31,721 nt of DNA, from the NCBI GenBank assembly GCA_030016765.1, contig JASEJS010000001.1, positions 1 through 31,721 of the forward strand. Direction: 5' to 3'. Positions 15,191 to 23,700 of this stretch are shown piece by piece; position 1 is the first letter of the stretch, and each line of letters begins with the position of its first letter. The translations under genes and the position numbers were made by a program. The notes beneath the pieces were generated by a model. It saw only the letters and a program-made list of their open reading frames with translations. It had not been told where the DNA came from and did no database searches. This DNA comes from Patescibacteria group bacterium (GTDB lineage: Bacteria > Patescibacteriota > Minisyncoccia > Minisyncoccales > JASEJS01).

Positions 15191-15950
15191 TTAAAGTTTT
15201 TTGTCTTTAAGGTATTTCTTTATGAGTTGATGAGCTTTTATTCCCTGCCAATTGTTTGGCAAAAGTTCTAAAGGTAATTGAGGATCTTTTCTTAAAATGT
15301 TGAAATATTTAAACAGAAGCCAAAATTTCTCCTCTTTCCCAGCTTCTTGCCATTGATCAATAAATTTAATATAAGATCGATTTATTTTCTCTAATTTCCA
15401 AATTCGATTGGCTAAAACTTTTGAGGTTTCCTTTCCCAATTTATCAGTCTGAGCCAAAATTACAAAATCTTGAAGCTGATAAAATTTAATAATCTCTTCC
15501 ACATTTCCTAAATAATTTACTGCCGAAATCCAGATGCTTTGTTGGAGCTGACCAAAACCCAATTTTTTTAAATTTTCTCTTAAGATATCTCTTTTTCTGC
15601 GCATTTTTTCTGGAATATCAAAAACAGCTAAATACCATTGACCATCCCAATGCTTTGGCGGAAAAAATTGAGGAATAAGACGAAAGATTCTTTCCTTTCC
15701 TTCTTTGGTTAAGGTAAAATCTTCTTTAATCCATCCTCGTTGTTTTCCTCGATAGATTGCGTCCCTTATTATTCTATCTTTATTAGTAAATACTAACTTA
15801 TCTAATTTAGCGAAGAGACCTCTCATTGAGTAATTTCCTGAAAGGCCAATTTCTCCCATCATTGCTAAAGTAAATAAGACCAGATCAATAGGGGGTAGCT
15901 AAAATTTCACAGCTAATTTTTAAAATTTTCTCTCTCAATTCTCTTTTCAT
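15191..15950 (-). pseudogene. PaaX-like protein with Cas2-like domain, single-base frameshift near the start
   Basis: The long frame starts at ATG 15862 and gives 223 residues. WYLAVFDIPEKMRRKRDILR, then NLKKLGFGQLQQSIWIS, is the ferredoxin-like PaaX-C/Cas2 pattern: a Asp after the first strand, a basic helix, then Q-S-[IV]-[WF]. The preceding residues (SMRGLFAKLDKL to LTKEGKERI) are a winged helix. Upstream, ATG 15950 opens MKRELREKILKISCEILAT; deleting one base of the C5 run (plus strand G5 at 15891-15895) joins it through PIDLVLFTLAMMGEIG, giving about 252 residues. As written, translation from 15862 would lose the first helix of the winged helix. Family members are transcriptional repressors or Cas2-like RNA/DNA binders. 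The gene is bracketed by palindromes. Confidence 0.75.
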
Positions 15951-15961
15951 ATCCCAAAATC

Positions 15962-15997
15962 TATCAACTTAACAAACGGCCGTTTGCTAAGTTAGTA
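15962..15997. repeat. ACGGCCGT palindrome, copy 2 (5' side of the PaaX/Cas2-like gene)
   Basis: AACTTAACAAACGG followed directly by CCGTTTGCTAAGTT (15966-15993) is a 28-bp inverted repeat with one mismatch per arm pair, flanked by TATC and AGTA. It lies 15 nt upstream of the restored ATG at 15950, where an operator or an end of a mobile cassette would be. Confidence 0.85.
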
Positions 15998-16016
15998 AAT
16001 TATTATTTTAAGAATG

Positions 16017-16334
16017 TCATTTTTGTAAAAGTTGATTTAGTTTGGCTCGGGGTCATTGGACCCACAAAGCCAGTTCCCTTCTCCAGGCCCAAAGGAGCTA
16101 AAATTTCTGAAGCATATTTTTCCTGAAATCGAATAACGGCAGCTTTGGTTAAAGAAAGGAAATTTCCAGTAACCAGTCCTTCTGGATAAATCTCAGACTC
16201 CTGGGCTTTTAAAAATTTTTGGCAAGAAACTGATTTCTTTCAGCTAAAATAGTATTAATTTGAGCCTGAACTCTGGCGATTTCGGCTTTCAAATAAGTAG
16301 AATTGGTATAGCTTAAAATACCTTCACCAATTTA
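16017..16334 (-). pseudogene. Broken coiled-coil/PG_binding_1 surface-protein fragment
   Basis: Minus-strand frames read YLKAEIARVQAQINTILAER, then (other frame) FLKAQESEIYPEGLVTGNFL followed by SLTKAAVIRFQEKYASEILA, then GFVGPMT, and in a third frame RAKLNQLLQK with a TGA at 16017. This matches the C-terminus of the metalloprotease at 18839-20563 (QINAILAERGW ... EIYPEGLVTGNFLSLTQTAV ... GPATRAKINELI). It lacks the YYGLVNNADV part of the module, has a frameshift at that deletion and another in the G4 run at 16049-16052, and has no N-terminus. The 179 nt between it and the next gene hold nothing I recognise. Confidence 0.75.
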
Positions 16335-16513
16335 GAGAAGGAAATTAGTATGAGAACAATTTTTAAATTTTTTAAATTTTGATTCAAGTAATAATAGTCT
16401 AAATTAATAAAAATCTATCGCTAAATCCGACCTGTTAGAAATATTTGCGTCAAATATAATCTACCCCAATTGCTAAAAAATAAAATGCGATCAGGCTTTT
16501 AAATTATCGTGCT

Positions 16514-18580
16514 CTATCGTATTACCATCCAGCTCCAAGTCTCAGCACCACCATCGATGGCAGCGGTGGTTGAAGCATTGACAAGTCCAATATTAATATA
16601 GCCATCAGCAGTTGAGGAAGCGTTTGCTCCATTAAAGATTAACCATCTTGTTGCCGAACCTGAAGCAAAATCATAAGGTGGAGTAACAATAACGTTTTTG
16701 TCTGTGGTTAAAACACCCGAAGCAGCACAATTGCCATAACCTTTACCATAATCAGCTGCGATAGCAGGTGGATCAACTGAGCAGGTTCCGAAAAGAACTT
16801 TGGAAATAGTTGTTCCGTCACCAACGCGAAGCTTGAAAGTAGAAGTTGTGGCACTAACAATGAGATTGTCATTTATTGATAAATCTCCAGCAGTGTTCTT
16901 AATTTCAGACTGAACATCTAAATAAGTTCCGGCTCCGCTAATGGTAGTGGTGGCAAGAGAAGTTAAACCAGAAACTGTTAAATCTTTGCTAACAGTTACA
17001 TTGCCTCCATCAGCAATGGTGAAGATTGTGGTAGCTCCATCTTTTGCTTCAAAAATGTTGCCAGTGCCGTCTTGACGAACGGTCAGAGCAGTTGATCCAG
17101 TATTAACTGTAATTTGAGTTGTAGTAGCAGTTAGAGTACCAGTTATGTCAGTAGCATCAGCAAAAGTCAGATTTCCACCCGAATCAAAGACATTTCCCTG
17201 AAGATCTGAAGTACCAGAAACCACTACATTATCATTTATTGATAAATCTCCAGCAGTATTCTTAATTTCAGACTGAACATCTAAATAAGTTCCGGCTCCG
17301 CTAATGGTAGTGGTGGCTAGATTTGTAGTACCACTAACTGAGACATTCCCTGAAGTATCAACTGTAAAATTAGATCCTCCCACAGTTAGGGAAGCTCCAG
17401 TAACATCCAGTCCAGCTGTGGCATCTACATTTTTAGCCAAAGTAATTTTCTCTCCTCCGTCAGTAGTAACTACTGTCAAATAAGAATTTGTCCCTTCTTT
17501 AATATCCAAGGCAGCTGTAACATTGTCTTTTAAAGAAAGGATAATAAGATCCCCTCCATCTCCGATAGTAGTATCTGCTCCAAAATTGAGATTACCGCCA
17601 TTGACAGTTAGATCATCAGCTAAAGTTAGACCACCTCCCGAAGTAAAGTCAGTTCCAGCTGCTCCGATGTTAAGTAAGAGATAATTTTTCATGTCTAAAT
17701 TAGAGCCAGCTCCAGCAGTAAAGACAATGTTATCAGTGCTAGCATCACCTAAAGTGGTAGTAGCTTTTACAGTAAGGCTACCGGTGATAGTTTCGTTTCC
17801 CGAAAGAATCTTGTTTCCAGAAATAGTTAAATCTCCTGAAACACTCAAATTACCAGCAGTAGTAATATTACCAGTATTTACCCCCACTACAAATTTAGTT
17901 CCTCCCACAGTGAAATCTCCTCCAGTGACATCGAGTCCAGATTGTGCATCAACATTTCCTGAAAAACTGACCTGGCCTGAACCAGTTTGAGTAATTGAGC
18001 CATCGATTTTTAAGGGATCGGAGATATAAATTAAGGGGTTTAAATTATTAGTCGAATCCATTATGATTTGATTGCCTAGCAAATGAAAACCCTTAGCTGC
18101 TGACAAAATAATGTTTCCTGAACCAAGGGTATTAATAACAAGATCATGATCTTCCTGATAGAGTCGGGAGGCTTTGATATTTCCAGTTACAACGAGATCG
18201 CCAGTTACGGTCTGATTTAAAGAAGAGGGTTGAACTTGCGGAACAGCTACCTCCGGAACGGCTTCCTTTGTCACTTCCTTTTTCTGACCATAAAGTTCAT
18301 TCAGCTTAGCTCTGGTTGAAGGACCAACATAACCAGTAGCCGAAATCCCATATTTTTCCTGAAAGCATTTAACTCCAGCTAGAGTTATTGAATAAAAATT
18401 TCCAGTATATTCTGGCCAGTCAAAACATCCCTCTTTATCTAAAACCTCCTGAAGAGCTTTTACATCTGGATCATTAGTTAAGCCATAATAAAGATCTCGC
18501 TCAAAATTATAGCTTTGAGCAAAAATTAAATTGGGAAATAAAATTAAGGATCCCAAAATTATTAAAGAAATTCTTCTCAT
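16514..18580 (-). CDS. Secreted PG-binding beta-repeat surface protein
   Basis: From the ATG at 18580 the protein starts MRRISLIILGSLILFPNLIF, a clean signal peptide ending FAQS; a GTG at 18613 would add 11 residues. A PG_binding_1 module follows (YYGLTNDPDVKALQEVLDKE, YTGNFYSITLAGVKCFQEKY, GYVGPSTRAKLNEL). The remaining ~570 residues are Gly/Thr/Ser-rich short beta repeats (GDLVVTGNIKAS, GNLSVSGDLTISGNK, GLDVTGASLTVGGSNF), like tail-fibre or beta-helix proteins. A 90-bp near-identical duplication encodes ATTTISGAGTYLDVQSEIKN twice. Likely a fibrous, wall-anchored surface protein; first of three PG_binding_1 proteins in a row. Confidence 0.85.
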   Translation of the reverse strand: MRRISLIILGSLILFPNLIFAQSYNFERDLYYGLTNDPDVKALQEVLDKEGCFDWPEYTGNFYSITLAGVKCFQEKYGISATGYVGPSTRAKLNELYGQKKEVTKEAVPEVAVPQVQPSSLNQTVTGDLVVTGNIKASRLYQEDHDLVINTLGSGNIILSAAKGFHLLGNQIIMDSTNNLNPLIYISDPLKIDGSITQTGSGQVSFSGNVDAQSGLDVTGGDFTVGGTKFVVGVNTGNITTAGNLSVSGDLTISGNKILSGNETITGSLTVKATTTLGDASTDNIVFTAGAGSNLDMKNYLLLNIGAAGTDFTSGGGLTLADDLTVNGGNLNFGADTTIGDGGDLIILSLKDNVTAALDIKEGTNSYLTVVTTDGGEKITLAKNVDATAGLDVTGASLTVGGSNFTVDTSGNVSVSGTTNLATTTISGAGTYLDVQSEIKNTAGDLSINDNVVVSGTSDLQGNVFDSGGNLTFADATDITGTLTATTTQITVNTGSTALTVRQDGTGNIFEAKDGATTIFTIADGGNVTVSKDLTVSGLTSLATTTISGAGTYLDVQSEIKNTAGDLSINDNLIVSATTSTFKLRVGDGTTISKVLFGTCSVDPPAIAADYGKGYGNCAASGVLTTDKNVIVTPPYDFASGSATRWLIFNGANASSTADGYINIGLVNASTTAAIDGGAETWSWMVIR
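16865..16954 (-). repeat. 90-bp direct repeat, copy 1, inside the beta-repeat protein
   Basis: It matches 17228-17317 at 88 of 90 positions by eye with a 363-bp (121-codon) offset, and encodes the duplicated segment from ATTTISGAG to LSINDN. Confidence 0.85.
17228..17317 (-). repeat. 90-bp direct repeat, copy 2, inside the beta-repeat protein
   Basis: Partner of 16865-16954; the two differences are G/A changes. The surrounding coding repeats are far less similar, so this is a recent duplication or gene conversion. Confidence 0.85.
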
Positions 18581-18615
18581 AGATTTCAACAGCTCGCTTA
18601 TTTTTATTTTCACGA

Positions 18616-18689
18616 GGCTGTGGATAACTTTTTTCTAATTTTATTTTACCACATAATGTCAAGAAAAAAATAGGGAGTTATCCACAGCC
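18616..18689. promoter_or_regulatory. Inverted pair of perfect DnaA-box 9-mers
   Basis: GGCTGTGGATAACT (18616-18629) and its exact reverse complement AGTTATCCACAGCC (18676-18689) enclose 46 nt of AT-rich sequence. Each arm contains the 9-mer TTATCCACA, the canonical high-affinity DnaA box. The pair lies directly upstream of the beta-repeat protein gene. It could be a DnaA-binding regulatory site, a DnaA reservoir or simply a long-loop hairpin. The rest of the gap, 18690-18838, shows nothing I recognise. Confidence 0.55.
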
Positions 18690-18838
18690 CCCTTTAAACC
18701 TCGATTTCCTTTTAAATAAAGTTGGAGTTTGTTCTAAATCAAAGATAACTAAATTCTTTTTAAGAAAATCCATCTTAGCCATATTAAGGTTTGAGGTAAA
18801 AGGACCGGTAGCCAGTATGGTTATTAGTTTAAAGGTTT

Positions 18839-20563
18839 TTAGCTCCCAGTCTCCCAAAAACTAATAAGTTCATTAATTTTGGCTCGAGTGGCAGGACCAA
18901 CATACCCTGTTCCTCTTTTTAAACCAAGAGGGGTCAAAATTTCCGTAGCATATTTCTCTTGGAAACGAATAACAGCAGTTTGAGTTAAAGAAAGAAAATT
19001 TCCAGTTACTAGACCTTCAGGATAAATTTCTGGACCCTGGACTCTCAGAAATTCCTGAAGGCAGCGAACATCAGCATTATTCACTAAGCCGTAATAAAGA
19101 TTGTTTTCCAATTTTTGGCAGGAAATCAGCCAACCTCTTTCAGCTAAAATAGCATTGATTTGAGCCTGGAGTCGAGATATTTCTGCCTGAAGTTCAGCAA
19201 TGCGAGCTAGTAGGTTTTCGATAAGCCTTTTTTTAGCTATTTCTTCGGGTTCCTTAATTGAAGCTTGCCAAGAAAAAGAGTAGCTTGGCTCAAAGCCATT
19301 GAAACCCGAGATTTTGGTCTGAAGAGATGGAATGATGGTTAAAGAGGTATATTTTTCTCCAAAATCAGAAATGGTAATTTTGCCTTTTTGCTCTTTGTCT
19401 AGAGATAAAAAATCAATTGAACACTGCTCGGAATTTAGACAAAGAACATAGGGAACTTTAAAATTAACCTCGTCTTGGCCATCAAATTCAAGCTCTAAAA
19501 TTCCTTTGCCGCCAATGATCTTATGCCAATTGCCAGTCCAATTTGGAGTAGCATAAGTCACAGAGAGCTTTCCCTCCCCTAACATTGGAAGGAAATTAGT
19601 TGTGGGAATAACTCGGAAATCCTTTAAATTTTTATTTAAGTAGCAGTATCTCGGACCCAAAGAACAATTATTAACCAAAACAGCGATTGTCCAATCAGTA
19701 AAAATTTGAGAAAAATCTTGCTCAAAACCTCTTTTAGCTAAAGCTTCATTTATAGAAGGAATTCCAATTAAGGGAGATTTTAAAGAATCAACTAAAATTT
19801 CAACTCCATAATGATCAACTAAATATTGGATAAAAAGGTTGATCACCCCATAGTCATAACGAAGGTTTTGCCATTCGGTTAAAGAATCATAGGGCTTATC
19901 GATAAAATTATTTATTCTCATCTGAAGATTGCTACCTTCAAAAATTTGATCATAACCAAGTAAGGTTGGAGCATATTCAGATCGGGCTTCATTCAGCCAA
20001 ATTTCCTCAGAAACTTTCTGCTTTTTTTCTTTTTGATTAAAAGTAATTAAATGCAAAAACTCATGAGCTAAAGAACTTTTGATATTCGGCTTATCAAGAT
20101 GCTGAGCATTTAAATAAACCATCTCTCTTTGATTAGATTTTGGATTTTGAGCTTTAGAATACTCATCTCCTGAATTAAAATAGCCACCAGCTTCTTCAAT
20201 CATTTCATGAATTAAAATAGTAATTCTTTCATCATTATCAATTCCTGGCTTCCATTCTGAACCAAAAGTAGAAGTCAAAATCGGATAAATTTTATTTTGA
20301 AATTCATAGCCAAGATCAGTTAGAGCTTGATCAATTTTTTCTTTTTGGCTGGAGCTCAACTTCTGCCACCAGGCATCATCGATGTAAAAATAGAGATGAT
20401 CCGTAATTTTCCTCAAAGTTGCCATAAGTTGATTTCGATTTTCTATATCATAGGAAGAGTCAATGTTAAAAGTCTCCTGCTGACCTTGAATGTCGGCGTG
20501 CGCAAAAAGAGGGATTGCTAGAAATACTACTCCAATAAAAATTAGTTTAAGATTTTTAGACAT
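18839..20563 (-). CDS. Secreted zinc metalloprotease with C-terminal coiled coil and PG-binding module
   Basis: The product is 574 residues. A signal peptide (LKLIFIGVVFLAIPLFAHAD) is followed by a catalytic domain with SSLAHEFLHLITFNQ (HEFLH at 167-171) and WLNEARSEYAPTLLGYD (Glu192, a plausible third zinc ligand), as in gluzincins or M6/M30-like peptidases. A beta domain comes next, then a coiled coil (IENLLARIAELQAEISRLQA) and a PG_binding_1 module at about 490-570 (YYGLVNNADVRCLQEF, YPEGLVTGNFLSLTQ, GYVGPATRAKINELI). It is probably exported, tethered to the wall by its C-terminus, and cleaves surface or host proteins. It sits between two surface-protein genes sharing the same module. The exact peptidase family is uncertain. 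Confidence 0.85.
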   Translation of the reverse strand: MSKNLKLIFIGVVFLAIPLFAHADIQGQQETFNIDSSYDIENRNQLMATLRKITDHLYFYIDDAWWQKLSSSQKEKIDQALTDLGYEFQNKIYPILTSTFGSEWKPGIDNDERITILIHEMIEEAGGYFNSGDEYSKAQNPKSNQREMVYLNAQHLDKPNIKSSLAHEFLHLITFNQKEKKQKVSEEIWLNEARSEYAPTLLGYDQIFEGSNLQMRINNFIDKPYDSLTEWQNLRYDYGVINLFIQYLVDHYGVEILVDSLKSPLIGIPSINEALAKRGFEQDFSQIFTDWTIAVLVNNCSLGPRYCYLNKNLKDFRVIPTTNFLPMLGEGKLSVTYATPNWTGNWHKIIGGKGILELEFDGQDEVNFKVPYVLCLNSEQCSIDFLSLDKEQKGKITISDFGEKYTSLTIIPSLQTKISGFNGFEPSYSFSWQASIKEPEEIAKKRLIENLLARIAELQAEISRLQAQINAILAERGWLISCQKLENNLYYGLVNNADVRCLQEFLRVQGPEIYPEGLVTGNFLSLTQTAVIRFQEKYATEILTPLGLKRGTGYVGPATRAKINELISFWETGS

Positions 20564-20652
20564 TCTTTTTTATTTCTACATTATAACCAAATATTAAAAT
20601 TAAAACAACTTTCAGCGTTTTATCAGCATTTATATCAACGTCATCTCAGCGA

Positions 20653-20688
20653 ACCGAAAACCGCTCCATTAAGGAGCGGCTTTTCGGT
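20653..20688 (-). terminator. Strong hairpin between the S-layer candidate and the protease gene
   Basis: ACCGAAAACCGCTCC, a 5-nt loop ATTAA, then GGAGCGGCTTTTCGGT form a 15-bp stem with one bulged base. On the minus strand the inner GC-rich stem CCGCTCC/GGAGCGG is followed by TTTT. It lies 39-74 nt beyond the 1463-codon gene's stop, so it should end that transcript; the U-tract is short. Confidence 0.7.
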
Positions 20689-20726
20689 GTCCACAAGGAA
20701 AGACAAAAATTAAATCGATTAGTAGC

Positions 20727-23700
20727 TTATTCGCTGAGAGTTTTACCAGTTAAAGGCAGTTCCTTAACTTTGTAGGCATTGGTGTATTTCTTTCCATCAT
20801 ACCAGCACCAATCCCAATCCCTTTGACAAGAGGTATTACTCACCAAGCTGGTGTCATTATCTTTGGTAACATCCAAGTGGTAGGCAAAGTCATCAGTAGC
20901 ATTGGTGGTATCAGCTTTGATGGTAAAGGTTACAGTATCGCCTGCAGAAATGGGATAGTCAGTAATATCAAGCTTGAACTGATAGCCAGATTTGTAACCA
21001 GAGGGTGCAATGGTAATTCCCTGAGCTCCGGAAGGAGTATTGACCGTGGTATTTAGGCTGATGGTGTCACCAGTGGTACTAGCATAATCAACCACCGCGT
21101 CTGAAACATCGGTATCAGTCTCTAAATCAATATCCACTATTTCTCCCACCTGGAAGTAATCAGCAGCAACCTTTCCGGCTGGAAGAGCTCCAAACACATT
21201 ACCTAGATCAATATATTGATCAGCGGTAGTGGTAGAGAAAGTATCACTCGTAGTAGTCATCGCAGCATTTAAGATGCTAACGTTCAAACTTCCATCTGGA
21301 TTGTAGAAGTGAATACCATCTCCTCCAGTGACATCGCCATTCATGTAAGGCTTAACAGTGATCACAGCCAAATCAACATCTCCAGCATTAGCCTTTACAG
21401 TGAATTTAAGAACAGGGGTCTTTGCACCAGGTAACAAAGTACCAGAAGGAGTATCAGCAGCAAGATTGATAGTGGGAACACTCTTTCTCAAAATCTGAGC
21501 ATTTCCAACTATTTCAGTCCAACCTGAGCCATCCTCATCTGCTACTGTAACAGTCTGGCTAGATGCTGCTCCTTTTGCCACAATGCTGTCAGTGGTGGAA
21601 GCATGAATTCCAAATTTTGCTGCATGGCCGCTGAATGCTCCAGCATCAATACCATTAATTTTAACTCTTAGAGCAAACTCAGCAACAGTATTTTTGGCAA
21701 TCACTGGGGGTTCAACAAAGGTAAAGGTAAAGAAGGCATTACCATTACCAACAGTTTCAGGATAGGCAACTGGACCAACTGCGCTTCCAGCAAGATAAAC
21801 CTGGGCGCTGGCAAAATCGGATGTGGTCACATTAGTAGTACCTCCACTTTCATCAACCACATCAAAGACCAAATTTGCAATCATTACACCTTCATTTATT
21901 GCTTTTGCCTTCCACTTTAGCACATCTACTTCAGCTCCAGTGGTTCCTAGAGCATGGATTGCCTCTCCTGGAGTGTAGGTCGACTTGGTCCAGACATAAA
22001 GCTGACCAGTCTGACTAAAGGTCATTGCCTTACCCCAGCCGCTGCCAGTTGAGCTGATATCCTTTCCTGAACTCACACCGATTCCTCTCACATCTCCATC
22101 AGCTGCGATTCCAAAGTAGTAATTATTGGCAGTATCATAATCAGCAACTTTCACTTTCACATCAATGGCAGCAGTGGTTCCTTTGGCAATAGTTAGATTC
22201 TCGATGTTCTTGAATTCACAGTAATCCCCTGAAGCACCATCAACTAATGAAGTTATTGTGCTTCCAATCTGAGTTGCTCCTTTGTAGAGTCTCAGATTAG
22301 CCACCTTAGTGCTCGCCGGACTTGCACCAGCTGCAGTGCTTGTTGCTACATTAAGCTTCAAGTAAGTTACTTTCACATCTTCAGCAGGACCTGCTTTGAG
22401 ATAAATGGTAGCAACATGGGCATCAGTTTCGCCTTTAATGTAGGTTGAGGCAACTGGAGTATCAGCAATATTAACAGTAAGAGAACCTTCAACAATGGTT
22501 ACAGCTAAAGGAATTGCCTGGACTGGGAAGGTGCCACCAGCAGCAATGGTTTCTGCAGAGGTTACTCCTTTGACAGTGAGATCTGAAGCTGCATTAATTT
22601 CAAACCGATGGGTCTCTCCGGTTGATTGAACACTAATTCCAGTGTCAACATCAGCTTTAACAGTTAAGGTCTTTACTCTCCCAGCTGGAATGGTCCAGTT
22701 TGGATAGAAAGTGGCTGTACCACCACCACTGACAGGAGTAAATTCATTTACAGTAGCCCCAAGTTTAGTCTCACCATCAAAGATCTCGATGCTACTTAGA
22801 TCAGAGGCAATGGCATTGGTACCAGTAGCATCTTTGATGGTAATCTTTGAGATCAGAACATCCTCACCTGAACCAGCAGTAAAGGTGAATTTAGCAAAAA
22901 CAAAATCTTCAGTACCAGGGCTGACATTGGTCAAACTAATTCCAGTTGCATCAACAGACAAAGTGCCTTTATCTAAAACCTTGTGCTCGGAAACTTCACC
23001 AATGGTGTCCACAGCACTAATGTCGATCTGATCAAGCGGAACTTCAATATCAGACTCTAGGCCCTTCATCGTTAGGTCGGTCTTAGCATTAATGTAAAGA
23101 CCTGCCTGATGATCTTTAACAGCAGCTCCAGAAATGTCTCCTTTTAAGACCAAGGTCTTATTTTGTCCTTTGGGAATGTCAAAGGTTGGAGAGAAGATTA
23201 AAGTTACTACACCAGAAGAGAAACTGGCTGGACCAGCTACAACATTATCACCAACATAAGCCTTGATGTTGGAAAGCTCAGTGTCAGTGATCACAGTACC
23301 AGCGCTGGCAGCTTTAGTGAACTTTATCCTCTCAATCTTCACTCCTTCCATAGAGCCGCTGGTAGAGAATCTATAAGCTCCCCAGACTCTCTGCTTTGAA
23401 CCTTTGACATATTCTGCGTCAGAAGGATTAAGAGTTGGATCAAGGGTTACCTTCAGCTGACCGGTCTTAAAGGTGACTTCGTAACCAGCACTAACTGGCC
23501 AGCTGGAAGCCTTGACCTCAAGGAATCCTCCTGAGCTCTGACCAAGAATAGAAACATCGTCTGCCTCGTCAATGACAAAATAAGCAGTATCACCAGCATC
23601 TACTGCTACATCAGCTTTAATGTCAGCATAGACTGAGATGTCTTCATAGCTTGATTTTAGAATTCTGACATTGGCTTTGCTTAGATCAAAAGAAGCCTGG

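Noticed and set aside
15147..15997. CRISPR array or cas locus, because of the Cas2-like protein and nearby palindromes
   Set aside because: There are only two palindromes about 800 bp apart with a gene between them, no regular spacers, and no cas1 or effector gene in the window.
18616..18689. Chromosomal replication origin
   Set aside because: Only two DnaA boxes, no dnaA, dnaN or other origin-linked genes nearby, and no switch in gene strand around the site.
20653..20688. Riboswitch or small RNA
   Set aside because: A single long hairpin with a 5-nt loop between two genes is adequately explained as a terminator; no conserved ligand-binding core was seen.
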